Source of the DNA: Prevotella sp. P5-50
GTDB taxonomy: Bacteria > Bacteroidota > Bacteroidia > Bacteroidales > Bacteroidaceae
Assembly (NCBI RefSeq): GCF_002251295.1
Contig: NZ_NPJA01000045.1
Coordinates: 1 to 37,026 of the forward strand
DNA length: 37,026 bases
Direction of reading: 5' to 3'
Part shown: piece by piece, positions 1 to 8,676 of the stretch
How the letters are laid out: each line of letters begins with the position of its first letter
Numbering within the stretch: the stretch's first letter is position 1
Made by a program: the position numbers and the translations under genes
The notes under the pieces: generated by a model
What the model was told of the DNA's origin: nothing
Databases searched by the model: none
The model's input: the letters and a program-made list of their open reading frames with translations, nothing else

Positions 1-34
1 TATCGTTTGAAAGTTATATATAATAGTTTTATTA

Positions 35-58
35 TATATTGTGTGGGCACACAATATA
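35..58. other. Inverted repeat, possible end of an upstream transcript
   Basis: Perfect 10-base arms (TATATTGTGT and its complement) flank the loop GGGC. Only a mixed A/T stretch follows, not a clean T run, so it may be a weak terminator of a gene left of the window or simply a palindrome. Confidence 0.35.
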
Positions 59-87
59 ATACTTCTGAAAAATTCTTTAGAAATGTT

Positions 88-117
88 TTTGATTTCAAAA
101 AAAATATATTACCTTTG
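88..117 (+). promoter_or_regulatory. Bacteroidota-type promoter upstream of a possible small RNA
   Basis: TTTG at 88-91 and TACCTTTG at 110-117 are separated by 18 bp, close to the phylum consensus. No open reading frame of note follows before the terminator at 180-217, which suggests a short non-coding transcript. Confidence 0.5.
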
Positions 118-123
118 CATCAG

Positions 124-216
124 TTATCCTGAAAACAATCTTTTTACCTTAAAAGAGAGCTAATACCTATTGAAGATTGAAGCGATTGCCTGTGAGGGTC
201 ATCGCTTTATTTTTTT
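124..216 (+). ncRNA. Candidate small RNA of about 93 nt
   Basis: A promoter (88-117) and an intrinsic terminator (180-217) bracket this stretch, and no coding sequence with a usable start is visible inside it. The expected start is a few bases after the -7 box. The 3' half is the terminator hairpin and the 5' half is A/U-rich and mostly unstructured. I do not recognise it as a named RNA family. It could instead be the leader of rplU with early termination, but rplU has its own promoter at 226-257. Confidence 0.35.
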
Positions 217-217
217 T
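180..217 (+). terminator. Intrinsic terminator
   Basis: AAGCGAT (180-186) pairs with ATCGCTT (201-207). Additional GCC/GGT pairing inside the loop extends the stem, and an almost pure T run follows at 206-217. Confidence 0.6.
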
Positions 218-225
218 ATTATAAA

Positions 226-257
226 TTTGGTTGTCTCATAAAAAATTCGTAACTTTG
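226..257 (+). promoter_or_regulatory. Promoter of rplU-rpmA
   Basis: TTTG at 226-229, a 20-bp spacer and TAACTTTG at 250-257 form a near-perfect Bacteroidota sigma-ABfr promoter. Transcription would start near 261, leaving a leader of about 80 nt before rplU. Confidence 0.75.
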
Positions 258-290
258 CGCCCGATTTAGTCCGTTTTGGCTCGGTAAAGT

Positions 291-307
291 CACAACACGG
301 TGTTGTG
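291..307 (+). other. Hairpin in the rplU leader
   Basis: CACAACA (291-297) and TGTTGTG (301-307) form a perfect 7-bp stem with a 3-base loop. It lies in the untranslated leader between the promoter and rplU. It could be an L21 autoregulatory element, but that is inference; no known leader family was recognised. Confidence 0.4.
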
Positions 308-343
308 CGCCAGTCGGAAAAACCCGTTTATAACATTTAAATA

Positions 344-661
344 ATGTACGCAATTGTAGAAATTAACGGTCAGCAGTTCAAAGCCGAAGAAGGCAAAAAG
401 CTCTTCGTGAACCACATGAAAGAGGCTGAAGCCGGCAAGACTGTTGAGTTTGACAAGGTACTGCTTGTCGACAAAGAAGGTTCAGTACAGGTAGGTGCAC
501 CCACCGTAAGCGGTGCTAAAGTAGTATGTGAAGTGATCAATCCCCTTGTTAAGGGTGAGAAGGTTATCGTTTTCAAGATGAAGCGTCGTAAGGACTCTCG
601 CAAAAAGAACGGTCACCGTCAGCAGTTCACTCAAGTAGAAGTTAAATCAGTAATCGCTTAA
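344..661 (+). CDS. rplU: 50S ribosomal protein L21
   Basis: L21 binds 23S rRNA in the large ribosomal subunit. The 105-residue length is normal for the family. The protein opens with the typical [12 protein letters not shown] segment and carries the family's C-terminal [16 protein letters not shown] basic stretch, which contacts rRNA. The next gene is rpmA, the usual L21-L27 pair, 18 bases downstream. There is no clear Shine-Dalgarno sequence before the ATG, only A/T-rich sequence, as is common in this phylum. Expression is expected from the promoter at 226-257, through a leader with a hairpin at 291-307. Confidence 0.97.
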   Translation: MYAIVEINGQQFKAEEGKKLFVNHMKEAEAGKTVEFDKVLLVDKEGSVQVGAPTVSGAKVVCEVINPLVKGEKVIVFKMKRRKDSRKKNGHRQQFTQVEVKSVIA

Positions 662-679
662 ACGTAGGAGGAACAAGAA

Positions 680-937
680 ATGGCACATAAAAAAGGTGTA
701 GGTAGTTCTAAGAACGGCCGTGAGTCTGCATCACAGCGACTCGGCATTAAGATTTTCGGTGGCCAGAAGGTTGTTGCAGGCAACATTATTGTTCGCCAGC
801 GTGGCTCTAAGCACAACCCCGGCAACAATGTTGGTATGGGTAAGGACGATACTTTGTTCGCTCTCGTTGACGGAACTGTTCAGTTCCACAAAGGAAAGCG
901 TGACAAGAGCGTTGTTTCAGTAATCCCCGAAGCATAA
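680..937 (+). CDS. rpmA: 50S ribosomal protein L27
   Basis: L27 has an N-terminal tail that reaches toward the peptidyl transferase centre. The sequence begins [16 protein letters not shown], the conserved N-terminus, with no cleavable Firmicutes-type presequence. The central GNIIVRQRG and [17 protein letters not shown] segments are family signatures. The length of 85 residues is normal. Unusually for this window, it has a full Shine-Dalgarno sequence, AGGAGG at 666-671, eight bases before the ATG. It is cotranscribed with rplU and followed by a strong terminator. Confidence 0.97.
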   Translation: MAHKKGVGSSKNGRESASQRLGIKIFGGQKVVAGNIIVRQRGSKHNPGNNVGMGKDDTLFALVDGTVQFHKGKRDKSVVSVIPEA

Positions 938-975
938 CGCCGAACAAGAAAAAAAATACTCCAAACAAACAATAG

Positions 976-1015
976 AATCCCAAATCTCTCACGAGGTTTG
1001 GGATTTCTACTTTTT
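976..1015 (+). terminator. Terminator of rplU-rpmA
   Basis: A 13-bp stem (976-988 with 993-1005, one G-U pair) has a TCAC loop and is followed by a T-rich tract at 1004-1015. The remaining 215 bases up to the TPR gene show only a short AAGGTT/AACCTT palindrome (1033-1047) and an A run at 1170-1178, which could serve as the U tract of a weak minus-strand terminator. Confidence 0.85.
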
Positions 1016-1230
1016 AAAGGCTGTGGAGGTTAAAGGTTACGAACCTTATGAAGCTGCAAACGTATGCACTTTTACCCTGATACGTGGGGGTAAATGGTAT
1101 ATAGTTGCCTAAATGGTTTATAATTCTAACGATAAATATTCAAGTATTCCGTTGAAGAAGAGCGACTACAAAAAAAAACAAGAACCTATGGAGTAGAGTT
1201 TCTGTATTGTTTTATTTATAAAATGTGAAC

Positions 1231-1935
1231 TTACTTGTTTTTTGCTTTTTTAAGTCTATTATAGAAAGGATGGAGCAATGAAGTTGCGACTCCCCTACCC
1301 GACAATTTGTCTAGTTCAGTTTTGGCTCGATTGTTTTTGCCAGATATGATGAGTAAGTCAATATACGACAACGCATAGTCTATGTTGGCAGGCTTTCTTT
1401 TAATCGCTTCTTCCCAGTCGTATAATGCTATTTCATATAGTTTCAGTTCTGCTTCATAAGAAGCTCGTGCCACATACACTTCCGGATCCTCCGGATGCTG
1501 TTCTACCACAATATTTAGTTGTTCCAGTGCCTCTTTTCTTCTTCCAGATGACTGGAACATATAAGCAAGTCCAAGTCTTGCTTCTTTATTAGTAGGAACG
1601 TTGGCAAGAACGGTTTCGTAATCGTTTTTTGCCAAATCATAGCGTCTGAGATGCATGTACGCGTATGCGCGATAATATAGAGCCGATAAGTTTTTTGATT
1701 CGTACCGAAGTATGAGTGTATATTCATCAACGGCATATTCCCATTGTTGCAGTTCGAGATTGACTGCAGCTTTTCTTAAGTGTAAATCGGTATTATATGG
1801 AGAAAGTTCAATCTTTCGGTTTAGCGAATTGAGTGAATCACGCCATTGCTGATTGTTCGTCTGTGAGAAAGTCACAGACGAACAAATCATCAATAGAGTA
1901 ATAATCAAGCTTTTTTGATATAATCTACAATCCAT
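1231..1935 (-). CDS. Tetratricopeptide repeat protein, probably exported
   Basis: This 234-residue protein has a hydrophobic N-terminus (about residues 8-20) ending in an SSVTFSQ stretch that looks like a signal peptidase site. From about residue 35 to 190 it consists of repeated helix pairs with TPR spacing, for example [23 protein letters not shown] and the two units that follow. Such proteins usually act as protein-interaction scaffolds; the partner is unknown. The start overlaps the end of leuB by 31 bases, so it is probably translated from the same transcript, as the last gene of the leu operon. A later ATG (residue 16) is possible but would remove most of the signal peptide. Confidence 0.8.
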   Translation of the reverse strand: MDCRLYQKSLIITLLMICSSVTFSQTNNQQWRDSLNSLNRKIELSPYNTDLHLRKAAVNLELQQWEYAVDEYTLILRYESKNLSALYYRAYAYMHLRRYDLAKNDYETVLANVPTNKEARLGLAYMFQSSGRRKEALEQLNIVVEQHPEDPEVYVARASYEAELKLYEIALYDWEEAIKRKPANIDYALSYIDLLIISGKNNRAKTELDKLSGRGVATSLLHPFYNRLKKAKNK

Positions 1936-2966
1936 GCTCCCACTTCTTTTGTTCCGTAAGCCTTGCCACCTTCAACTTGAATTTCTGGGGTTCTTACATT
2001 GGCGTCTAACGATGCGTTGACAGCCTCTCGTATCAATGCGCCTTCTTTGTTGAGTCCGAAATGTTCAAGCAACATTGCAGCCGATAGGATTTCTGCTAAT
2101 GGATTGGCGAGGTTTTTACCTGCAGCCTGTGGCCATGAGCCGTGCACAGGTTCGAAGAGTGGTGTATGTTCACCGAGTGATGAAGATGGCTGTAATCCCA
2201 TAGATCCTGTGATACAACTGGTCTCATCTGTAAGGATATCGCCAAATGTATTTTCTGTAACGACAACATCGAAGAAGCGTGGTTCTGTCAGCACACGCAT
2301 TGAAGCGTTATCGATAAACATATAGTCGGTGTTGACATCAGGATACTGGGGTTCCATTTCCTTAGCAATCTGTCTCCAGAGTCGTGAACTTGCCAGCACA
2401 TTGGCTTTATCTACAACGGTGAGGTGCTTTCTACGTTTCTGTGCTGTTTCGAAAGCTACTTTGAGTATTCTCTCAATTTCAGGTCTTGTATAGATGTCGG
2501 TATCGTAAGCCTTGTCATTATCCTGATATTTCTCTCCGAAATACATACCTCCTGTGAGCTCTCTGATAACTACGAAATCTGCACCTTTAAGTAATTCGTC
2601 TTTTAGTGGGCTTTTATGAAGCAGACAATCGAAGGTGGCAACAGGTCGTACATTGGCAAAGAGTCCGAGTTTTTTACGCATAGCCAAGAGTCCCTGTTCT
2701 GGGCGCACTTTTGCTGTGGGGTCGTTATCAAATCTCAGGTCGCCTACTGCAGCAAAGAGCACAGCGTCAGCATTCATACATACTTCGTGTGTTTCATCGG
2801 GATATGGATTGCCTACAGCATCAATGGCATGTGCTCCGCAGAGTGCTTCTTGATAAGTGAATTCATGTCCGAATTTGTCGGCAATGACATCCATGACCGC
2901 AACACCTTGTTTCATAATTTCCGGTCCGATACCGTCACCGGGTAATACAGCGATTTTGAGTTTCAT
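1905..2966 (-). CDS. leuB: 3-isopropylmalate dehydrogenase
   Basis: LeuB oxidises and decarboxylates 3-isopropylmalate to 2-ketoisocaproate using NAD, the third step of leucine synthesis. The same enzyme family can process 3-methylmalate on the citramalate route to isoleucine. The 353 residues begin with the conserved [10 protein letters not shown] motif, include the substrate-binding arginines and the DNASMR segment, and carry the NAD site [15 protein letters not shown] (SWPQ where most relatives have SAPD). It lies 13 bases after the citramalate synthase gene. Residues and length match the family throughout, so the assignment is firm. Its 3' end overlaps the TPR gene. Confidence 0.96.
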   Translation of the reverse strand: MKLKIAVLPGDGIGPEIMKQGVAVMDVIADKFGHEFTYQEALCGAHAIDAVGNPYPDETHEVCMNADAVLFAAVGDLRFDNDPTAKVRPEQGLLAMRKKLGLFANVRPVATFDCLLHKSPLKDELLKGADFVVIRELTGGMYFGEKYQDNDKAYDTDIYTRPEIERILKVAFETAQKRRKHLTVVDKANVLASSRLWRQIAKEMEPQYPDVNTDYMFIDNASMRVLTEPRFFDVVVTENTFGDILTDETSCITGSMGLQPSSSLGEHTPLFEPVHGSWPQAAGKNLANPLAEILSAAMLLEHFGLNKEGALIREAVNASLDANVRTPEIQVEGGKAYGTKEVGAWIVDYIKKA

Positions 2967-2979
2967 TGTGATATTGTTT

Positions 2980-4542
2980 TTATTGTTCGTTTTCTATGAT
3001 GTTCAACATTTTAAAGGTTGCCTTAATAGCAGCTTCAGTTTGGTCGGCATCAAGTCCTCTGGTTCTTAACACACCTTGTCCATGTTGCCATGTAATGACG
3101 GTCTGTACGAGTGCATCCGTTCGTCCTCCAGGCGGTATCGTAACCGCATAGTTAGCCAACAATGGAAATGTTCTGCCTAGATATTTCTTATAGATATATC
3201 TGAGTGCCTTGACAAACGCATCGTACTGACCGTCTCCTGTGGCACCGGCTTCATATTGTTTACCATTGATTTCCACTTTTACATTGGCTCCTGGTTTTAG
3301 TCCGTATGCTGTAGATACAACATAGCTTACGAGTTTTACCTTATCTTCCGGAGCGTCGTGTTTCAGTACGTCAGATACGATGTACGGCAAGTCTTCCTGT
3401 GTGACAATCTCTTTTTTGTCTCCAAGCTCTGTAATGCGTTGTGTCACACGCTTGGTTTGTTCTGGTGTGAGTTCAAGTCCCAGTTCTTCGAGGTTTCTGG
3501 CAATATTAGCCTTTCCGCTGTTTTTTCCCAGCGCATATTCCCTTTTTCGTCCGAATCTCTCTGGTACGAGATCATTATAGTAGAGCTTGTCTTTCGAGTC
3601 ACCGTCAGCATGTACTCCAGCCACTTGTGTGAAGACGTTTTCTCCCACGATGGGTTGGTTTGGAGCAACAGCAATACCGCTATATCCTTCCACCAATCTA
3701 CTAATGCCGTTGAGCTGTTCTTCGTTGATATTTGTTCTGGCATGAAATTGGTCTTTGAGTATCGCCTGTACGCTTGCTAATGGTGCGTTTCCGCATCTCT
3801 CACCGAGTCCGTTGACGGTAACATGAAGTCCCTTTGCCCCGCTGAGTACAGCAGCCAACGAGTTTGATACTGCAAGATCGTAGTCATTATGTGCATGGAA
3901 ATCGAAATGGCATTGTGGGTATCTCTTTATCATCTTTCTGAAATACTCAATGACTTGAAGCGGATTCATCACACCCAATGTATCAGGCAACAGGAATCTT
4001 TTTATTCCACTATTGCAGAGCGCGTCCATGATCTGATAGACATACTCTGGTGAATCTTTCATACCATTTGACCAGTCTTCAAGATAGAGATTTACAGCAA
4101 TGCCTTTTTCTTCTGCATATTTCAGCGATGCCTTGATATCTTCAAGATGCTCTTCTGGAGATTTTCGCAGTTGGTGTGTGCAATGTTTCAGCGAACCTTT
4201 TGCTAAAAGGTTGATGACCTTTCCTCCACAGTCGTTAATCCAGTCAATAGAAAGTCCGCCATCTACAAAACCTAACACTTCAACACGTTCGAGCATACCG
4301 ATATTTCTTGCATATCTGCAAATCATGCTGACCGCCTCTTTTTCGCCTTCTGATACGCGAGCCGATGCCACTTCAATACGATCCACATTAACTCCATGCA
4401 GCAACATTCTTGCTATCATAAGTTTCTCATGAGGAACGAATGAAACGCCATTGGTCTGTTCTCCATCTCTTAGGGTGGAGTCCATGATTTCTATGACTGG
4501 CAGTTGTCTTGTATTGGCATTTATGCGTTCTGCTGTTCCCAT
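2980..4542 (-). CDS. cimA: Probable (R)-citramalate synthase
   Basis: This is a 520-residue member of the isopropylmalate/homocitrate synthase family: TIM barrel with the catalytic TLRDGEQ motif (23-29), metal-binding HxH region ([10 protein letters not shown]), and a C-terminal LeuA-type regulatory domain from about residue 390. It is easily annotated as a second leuA. From memory of Leptospira interrogans CimA, its pyruvate-pocket residues Arg16, Asp17, Leu81, Leu104, Tyr144 and Glu146 line up with Arg25, Asp26, Leu90, Leu113, Tyr153 and Glu155 here, a constant offset of nine. That predicts condensation of pyruvate with acetyl-CoA, the entry to threonine-independent isoleucine synthesis. 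The 5' end overlaps leuD by 22 bases. The true leuA is two genes upstream. Confidence 0.85.
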   Translation of the reverse strand: MGTAERINANTRQLPVIEIMDSTLRDGEQTNGVSFVPHEKLMIARMLLHGVNVDRIEVASARVSEGEKEAVSMICRYARNIGMLERVEVLGFVDGGLSIDWINDCGGKVINLLAKGSLKHCTHQLRKSPEEHLEDIKASLKYAEEKGIAVNLYLEDWSNGMKDSPEYVYQIMDALCNSGIKRFLLPDTLGVMNPLQVIEYFRKMIKRYPQCHFDFHAHNDYDLAVSNSLAAVLSGAKGLHVTVNGLGERCGNAPLASVQAILKDQFHARTNINEEQLNGISRLVEGYSGIAVAPNQPIVGENVFTQVAGVHADGDSKDKLYYNDLVPERFGRKREYALGKNSGKANIARNLEELGLELTPEQTKRVTQRITELGDKKEIVTQEDLPYIVSDVLKHDAPEDKVKLVSYVVSTAYGLKPGANVKVEINGKQYEAGATGDGQYDAFVKALRYIYKKYLGRTFPLLANYAVTIPPGGRTDALVQTVITWQHGQGVLRTRGLDADQTEAAIKATFKMLNIIENEQ

Positions 4543-5123
4543 TGTTCGATTTTGTCCTTGTTTTGAATCAGGAAATCGATATCATCGAGTCCATTGACAA
4601 GACAATGTTTTTTATATCCGTTAATATCAAAGGTTTCCTGTCGTCCTGTCGCCTTATTGGTGACGGTTTGTTCTGGCAAATTGACCTCAACTTCAGTTTT
4701 GGGATTGTTTTTAATGCTGTCAAAGAGTTCTGCCAAGAAGTCTTCGCTGACTACTACAGGGAGAACGAAGTTATTGAGCTCATTGTTTTTGTGGATGTCA
4801 GCAAAAAAGGAGCTGATGACCACTCTGAATCCGTATCCAGCGATGGCCCATGCAGCATGTTCACGACTAGAACCTGAACCGAAGTTTTTTCCTGCCACGA
4901 GTATGCATCCGCTGTAGGTAGGATTGTTGAGCACAAAATCTTTATTTACCGTTCCGTCTGCGTTATACCTCCAGTCGCGAAAAAGGTTGTCGCCAAAGAA
5001 ACTTTCTTCTCTGGTAGTGGCTTTGAGGAAGCGTGCTGGAATGATTTGGTCTGTGTCCACATTTTCCAAAGGAAGTGGCACACAGGTAGATGTTATGATG
5101 TTGAATTTCTGTTTCATTTTCAA
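4521..5123 (-). CDS. leuD: 3-isopropylmalate dehydratase small subunit
   Basis: LeuD forms the swivelling domain of isopropylmalate isomerase and joins LeuC to interconvert 2- and 3-isopropylmalate. The same enzyme type isomerises citramalate. The 200-residue length is normal. Conserved pieces are the DTDQIIPARFL segment near residue 25 and GKNFGSGSSREHAAWA near residue 77, the substrate-binding loop of the aconitase family small subunit. It follows leuC by 18 bases and overlaps the citramalate synthase start by 22 bases, which suggests coupled translation. Confidence 0.96.
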   Translation of the reverse strand: MKMKQKFNIITSTCVPLPLENVDTDQIIPARFLKATTREESFFGDNLFRDWRYNADGTVNKDFVLNNPTYSGCILVAGKNFGSGSSREHAAWAIAGYGFRVVISSFFADIHKNNELNNFVLPVVVSEDFLAELFDSIKNNPKTEVEVNLPEQTVTNKATGRQETFDINGYKKHCLVNGLDDIDFLIQNKDKIEQWEQQNA

Positions 5124-5141
5124 TATGTTGGATATGCGTGA

Positions 5142-6518
5142 TTAAAGCAACTCTCTAGGGTCTGTTATTTTACCGGTTACGGCAGCAGCTGCTGCTACCA
5201 ATGGTGAGCAGAGTATGGTACGGCTACCTGGTCCCTGTCGTCCTTCAAAGTTGCGGTTTGATGTAGATACGCTGTATTTTCCTGCAGGCACTTTATCATC
5301 GTTCATGGCCAGACAGGCAGAACATCCAGGTTGTCTGATTTCAAATCCTGCCTCTTCAAGAATCTTATCGATACCTTCTTCGCGAATTTGCTGATCTACG
5401 GCCCAACTTCCTGGCACGAGCCATGCCACTACCCTTTCACATTTCTTACGTCCTTTGGCGATAGATGCGAAAGCTCTGAAGTCTTCTATGCGACCATTAG
5501 TACAAGCTCCAAGGAATACATAGTCTATTTCCTTGCCAAGGAGTTTCTCTCCTGCTTTGAATCCCATATAATCGAGTGATTTCTGGAATCCAGCGCCTTC
5601 ACCTTGTGGTATGGCTTCGGTAATTCCGATTCCCATTCCTGGGTTTGTACCATAGGTAATGCGCGGTTCTATATCTTTTGCGTCGAATACGAGTTCCTTG
5701 TCGAAAACAGCGTCATCACCGCTTTTTAGCGTTTTCCAATAAGCCACAGCTTTGTCCCATGCTTCACCCTTAGGTGCAAACTCACGACCTTTGATGTATT
5801 CGAAGGTTGTTTCGTCAGGTGCAACAAATCCACCACGTGCGCCCATCTCTATCGACAGGTTGCAGAGTGTCAGTCGGCCTTCCATAGAGAGGTTTTTTAC
5901 TACATCTCCCGCATATTCTACAAAATAACCTGTAGCACCAGAAGTAGTAAGCTGGCTCATGAGATAGAGTGCCACATCTTTTGCGGTTACCCCTTTCTGC
6001 AGTTTTCCATTAATACTGATGCGCATAGACTTAGGTTTCTGCTGAAGAATACATTCCGATGCCATTACCATCTCCACTTCCGATGTTCCAATACCGAAAG
6101 CTACCGCTCCCATTGCACCATGTGTAGAGGTATGAGAGTCTCCACATACAATAGTCATTCCGGGCAGAGAGAGTCCCTTCTCAGGACCTACAACGTGGAT
6201 GATACCATTGTCTTTCGACATCATGGCATAGTGGGTCAAACCAAATTCCTTCGCATTCTGCGCCAACGTGCTTACCTGTTTTGCAGAAACAGGATCTTCT
6301 ATGGGTTTATCCTGATCGTGTGTTGGTGTGTTATGGTCTGGCATACAATATATATGGTCTGGACGGAAACATTTCAATCCTCTTGCACGCATGCCGTCAA
6401 AAGCCTGTGGCGAGGTCACCTCATGGCAGTAGAGTCTGTCGATATAAAGTTGTGTTGGACCATCAGGCAGTTGCTGAACTACGTGTTTGTCCCAAATTTT
6501 GTCGAAAAGTGTGTTCAT
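5142..6518 (-). CDS. leuC: 3-isopropylmalate dehydratase large subunit
   Basis: LeuC carries the [4Fe-4S] cluster of isopropylmalate isomerase. Three cluster ligands are visible: Cys339 (GACTNGR), Cys399 and Cys402 (GCSAC). Their 60- and 3-residue spacing equals that of the E. coli enzyme. The active-site segment [11 protein letters not shown] is at residues 125-135. The length of 458 residues is normal. The start codon overlaps the leuA stop by four bases (ATGA), and leuD follows 18 bases later. It probably serves both the leucine and the citramalate branch. Confidence 0.97.
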   Translation of the reverse strand: MNTLFDKIWDKHVVQQLPDGPTQLYIDRLYCHEVTSPQAFDGMRARGLKCFRPDHIYCMPDHNTPTHDQDKPIEDPVSAKQVSTLAQNAKEFGLTHYAMMSKDNGIIHVVGPEKGLSLPGMTIVCGDSHTSTHGAMGAVAFGIGTSEVEMVMASECILQQKPKSMRISINGKLQKGVTAKDVALYLMSQLTTSGATGYFVEYAGDVVKNLSMEGRLTLCNLSIEMGARGGFVAPDETTFEYIKGREFAPKGEAWDKAVAYWKTLKSGDDAVFDKELVFDAKDIEPRITYGTNPGMGIGITEAIPQGEGAGFQKSLDYMGFKAGEKLLGKEIDYVFLGACTNGRIEDFRAFASIAKGRKKCERVVAWLVPGSWAVDQQIREEGIDKILEEAGFEIRQPGCSACLAMNDDKVPAGKYSVSTSNRNFEGRQGPGSRTILCSPLVAAAAAVTGKITDPRELL

Positions 6519-8014
6519 TTCTTCTTAAACTTGTTTATACAGTCAATATATGCTTCAACCGAAGCGGTTACGATATCAGTGTTGGCACCGAATCCATAAT
6601 AAATACTTCCTTCATATTCCACCTGCATGTGAACCTTGCCCACATCATCGGATCCCTTTGAGATGGCCTGGATGGTAAACTCCTTCAAGGTCATCTGTTT
6701 CATAATGATTTTCTTCAGCGCCTTGATAGCAGCGTCAACAGGACCGTTGCCTGATGCAGCAGCTTCAAATTTCTGATTGCTGATGTCAAGTCCAATAGAG
6801 GCAACACTCTTGACGCCCTTTCCTGTGGTTACCTGCAAGAAATCGAGTTTCACAGCATGGGCCTCTGCGGTATCGGCACCAGCCAACATGAGCACATCGG
6901 CATCGTTGACCTCCTTCTTCTGATCGGCCAGAATCAGGAACTTTTCATAAATTTTATCGAGTTTCTGCTCATCAACCTCCACACCATTCACGTTCAGACG
7001 ATGCTTCAACGCTGCGCGTCCACTTCGTGCGGTCAGCACGATAGCATTGTCGTCGATACCCACATCCTTGGGATTGATGATTTCATAGGTCTGCACGTTT
7101 TTTAGCACCCCATCCTGATGGATTCCGCTAGAATGAGCAAAAGCATTACGACCCACAATGGCCTTGTTGGGTTGTACGGGCATGTTCATCAAGCTCGATA
7201 CCATGCGACTGGTGGGATAGATCTTTGTGGTATTGATATTGGTTTCGATATCCAGACCTTTATGACATTTCAAAATCATGGCAATTTCTTCGAGCGAAGT
7301 ATTTCCGGCTCGTTCACCAATTCCATTGATGGTCACCTCTACCTGTCGAGCACCACCCAACACACCGCTAAGCGTGTTGGCTGTTGCCATGCCTAAGTCG
7401 TTGTGGCAATGTGTAGAGATAATAGCACGGTCAATACCGTCAACATGTTCTTTCAGGTACTTAATTTTCTCGAAATACTCCTGAGGCAGACAGTAACCCG
7501 TCGTGTCTGGGATATTGACCACGGTAGCACCTGCTTTAATGACAGCTTCTACCACGCGAGCCAGATATTCATTTTCGGTGCGTCCTGCATCTTCACAGTA
7601 GAACTCTACGTCTTCTACATATTTCTTTGCATATTTCACAGCAGCCACACCACGTTCGATAATTTCTTCTCGTGTGGAATTAAATTTGTATTTAATGTGC
7701 GAGTCCGATGTACCAATACCAGTATGGATACGCTTGTGTTTCGCATATTTCAATGCATCTGCAGCTACATCAATATCTTTCTGCACAGCACGTGTTAGGG
7801 CACAGATGGTAGGCCATGTCACGGCTTTCGATATTTCAATCACACTATTGAAGTCGCCTGGACTGCTAACGGGGAATCCTGCTTCAATCACATCAACTCC
7901 AAGTTGTTCAAGAGCTTTTGCCACCTGTATTTTTTCAACGGTGTTCAACTGACATCCTGGAACCTGCTCGCCATCGCGGAGGGTTGTGTCGAAGATAAAT
8001 AATCTGTCACTCAT
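6515..8014 (-). CDS. leuA: 2-isopropylmalate synthase
   Basis: LeuA condenses 2-ketoisovalerate with acetyl-CoA, the committed step of leucine synthesis. The 499 residues start with [13 protein letters not shown], carry the metal-binding [11 protein letters not shown] segment near residue 200 and the GIGERAGN motif, and end with a LeuA dimer/allosteric domain (about 385-499), so feedback inhibition by leucine is likely. It is the first structural gene of the operon. An attenuator lies in its leader (8049-8192), so it is controlled by amino-acid supply at transcription elongation. Compared with the second synthase at 2980-4542, it has the standard LeuA sequence rather than citramalate-synthase residues. 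Confidence 0.96.
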   Translation of the reverse strand: MSDRLFIFDTTLRDGEQVPGCQLNTVEKIQVAKALEQLGVDVIEAGFPVSSPGDFNSVIEISKAVTWPTICALTRAVQKDIDVAADALKYAKHKRIHTGIGTSDSHIKYKFNSTREEIIERGVAAVKYAKKYVEDVEFYCEDAGRTENEYLARVVEAVIKAGATVVNIPDTTGYCLPQEYFEKIKYLKEHVDGIDRAIISTHCHNDLGMATANTLSGVLGGARQVEVTINGIGERAGNTSLEEIAMILKCHKGLDIETNINTTKIYPTSRMVSSLMNMPVQPNKAIVGRNAFAHSSGIHQDGVLKNVQTYEIINPKDVGIDDNAIVLTARSGRAALKHRLNVNGVEVDEQKLDKIYEKFLILADQKKEVNDADVLMLAGADTAEAHAVKLDFLQVTTGKGVKSVASIGLDISNQKFEAAASGNGPVDAAIKALKKIIMKQMTLKEFTIQAISKGSDDVGKVHMQVEYEGSIYYGFGANTDIVTASVEAYIDCINKFKKK

Positions 8015-8048
8015 ATTCTTTCTTGTTGTTTAATTTCTTTCAATTCTT

Positions 8049-8094
8049 AATAAAAAGTGCCTTTCACACTGTTGGAAGCGAGAAAGGCACCTTT
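8049..8094 (-). terminator. Attenuator terminator upstream of leuA
   Basis: GTGCCTTTC (8090-8082) pairs perfectly with GAAAGGCAC (8065-8057). Further A-U and G-U pairs extend the stem to about 13 bp, and the T run TTTTTATT follows at 8056-8049. It sits about 35 bases before the leuA start codon. Confidence 0.85.
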
Positions 8095-8138
8095 GTATTT
8101 TCATATTTCAACTACATACACGTCTTACCACTTCCAAC
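8049..8138 (-). promoter_or_regulatory. Leu/Ile transcription attenuator
   Basis: The minus-strand leader can adopt two exclusive structures. GTTGGAAG (8138-8131), near the end of the leader peptide gene, is complementary to CTTCCAAC (8078-8071) in the terminator loop. That pairing would trap the terminator's 5' arm and act as antiterminator. If a ribosome reads through the Leu/Ile codons it should cover GTTGGAAG, and the terminator at 8049-8094 should form. The mechanism is inferred from the classical leu/ilv attenuation model. Confidence 0.75.
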
Positions 8139-8192
8139 CGTTTGGCGCAGTCGGATAATAATAATACCGCTAAGTAGATTCATACTATTCAT
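8112..8192 (-). CDS. Leu operon leader peptide
   Basis: A 26-codon reading frame lies between the promoter and the attenuator terminator. It contains Leu-Leu at codons 6-7 and four consecutive Ile codons (ATT, ATT, ATT, ATC) at codons 10-13, then ends with TAG. A second in-frame ATG at codon 4 could also serve. Its stop is 17 bases before the terminator stem. The composition fits ribosome stalling when leucine or isoleucine is scarce. The peptide itself is not expected to have a function. Confidence 0.75.
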   Translation of the reverse strand: MNSMNLLSGIIIIRLRQTVGSGKTCM

Positions 8193-8212
8193 ATCGTTTT
8201 CTATTTTGACCG

Positions 8213-8244
8213 CAAAGTTACACATTTTTGTTTAATTCTCCAAA
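8213..8244 (-). promoter_or_regulatory. Promoter of the leu operon
   Basis: On the minus strand, TTTG (8244-8241), a 20-bp spacer and TAACTTTG (8220-8213) match the Bacteroidota consensus exactly. Transcription should start near 8209, about 17 bases before the leader peptide ATG. Confidence 0.8.
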
Positions 8245-8597
8245 TAAACCATCACTTTTTTATCTAAAAATCTAATAAAACAAAGATAAATACGACACAA
8301 GACAAACAAAACGAAAGTAATTGTGGTGAAAAAACTATTAAACTGCAACCTGTTACCCTACCCCAACTTTTATATTGAAATAGGTGGATGATGAATGGTG
8401 CAGAATGATGCATGAGTTGATTCATATAATCACCTTTCTTACAGCATGGGAACATTATATCAAGTTTTCAAACTTTCGGGATGCCTTCGGGATGTCTTCG
8501 GGTTCAAAGCAGTCATTCATACATAATATCATATTTCAAGACTGAGACCAGGTGTTCAACTCAAATAATACCTCATCGAAATATTAACTTTCATATT
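8245..8597 (-). other. Intergenic region between leu promoter and nqr terminator
   Basis: No convincing gene is seen in these 353 bases. A 63-codon minus-strand frame at 8264-8455 has no family features. The only pattern is an 11-base direct repeat built on TTCGGGATG, about three copies at 8475-8503, the last one degenerate. Confidence 0.5.
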
Positions 8598-8638
8598 CTA
8601 AAAAATATCCGCAATGGAGAATACTCATTGCGGATATT
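8598..8638 (-). terminator. Terminator of the nqr operon
   Basis: Perfect 13-bp arms (8638-8626 and 8616-8604, reading leftward) with a 9-base loop are followed by a T run on the minus strand. It lies about 40 bases beyond the nqrF stop. Confidence 0.9.
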
Positions 8639-8659
8639 GATGATTATACAGTAGATGTC

Positions 8660-8676
8660 TGCAACAGTCTGTTGCA
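8660..8676. repeat. Perfect palindrome directly after nqrF
   Basis: TGCAACA-GTC-TGTTGCA abuts the nqrF stop codon. No T run follows, so it may stabilise the transcript's 3' end or be a protein site. Its function is unknown. Confidence 0.4.

Noticed and set aside
2980..4542. Homocitrate synthase
   Set aside because: The neighbours are leu genes and the pocket residues match citramalate synthase.
8264..8455. 63-codon minus-strand frame between leu and nqr
   Set aside because: No family features and no start signal; composition looks like random intergenic translation.
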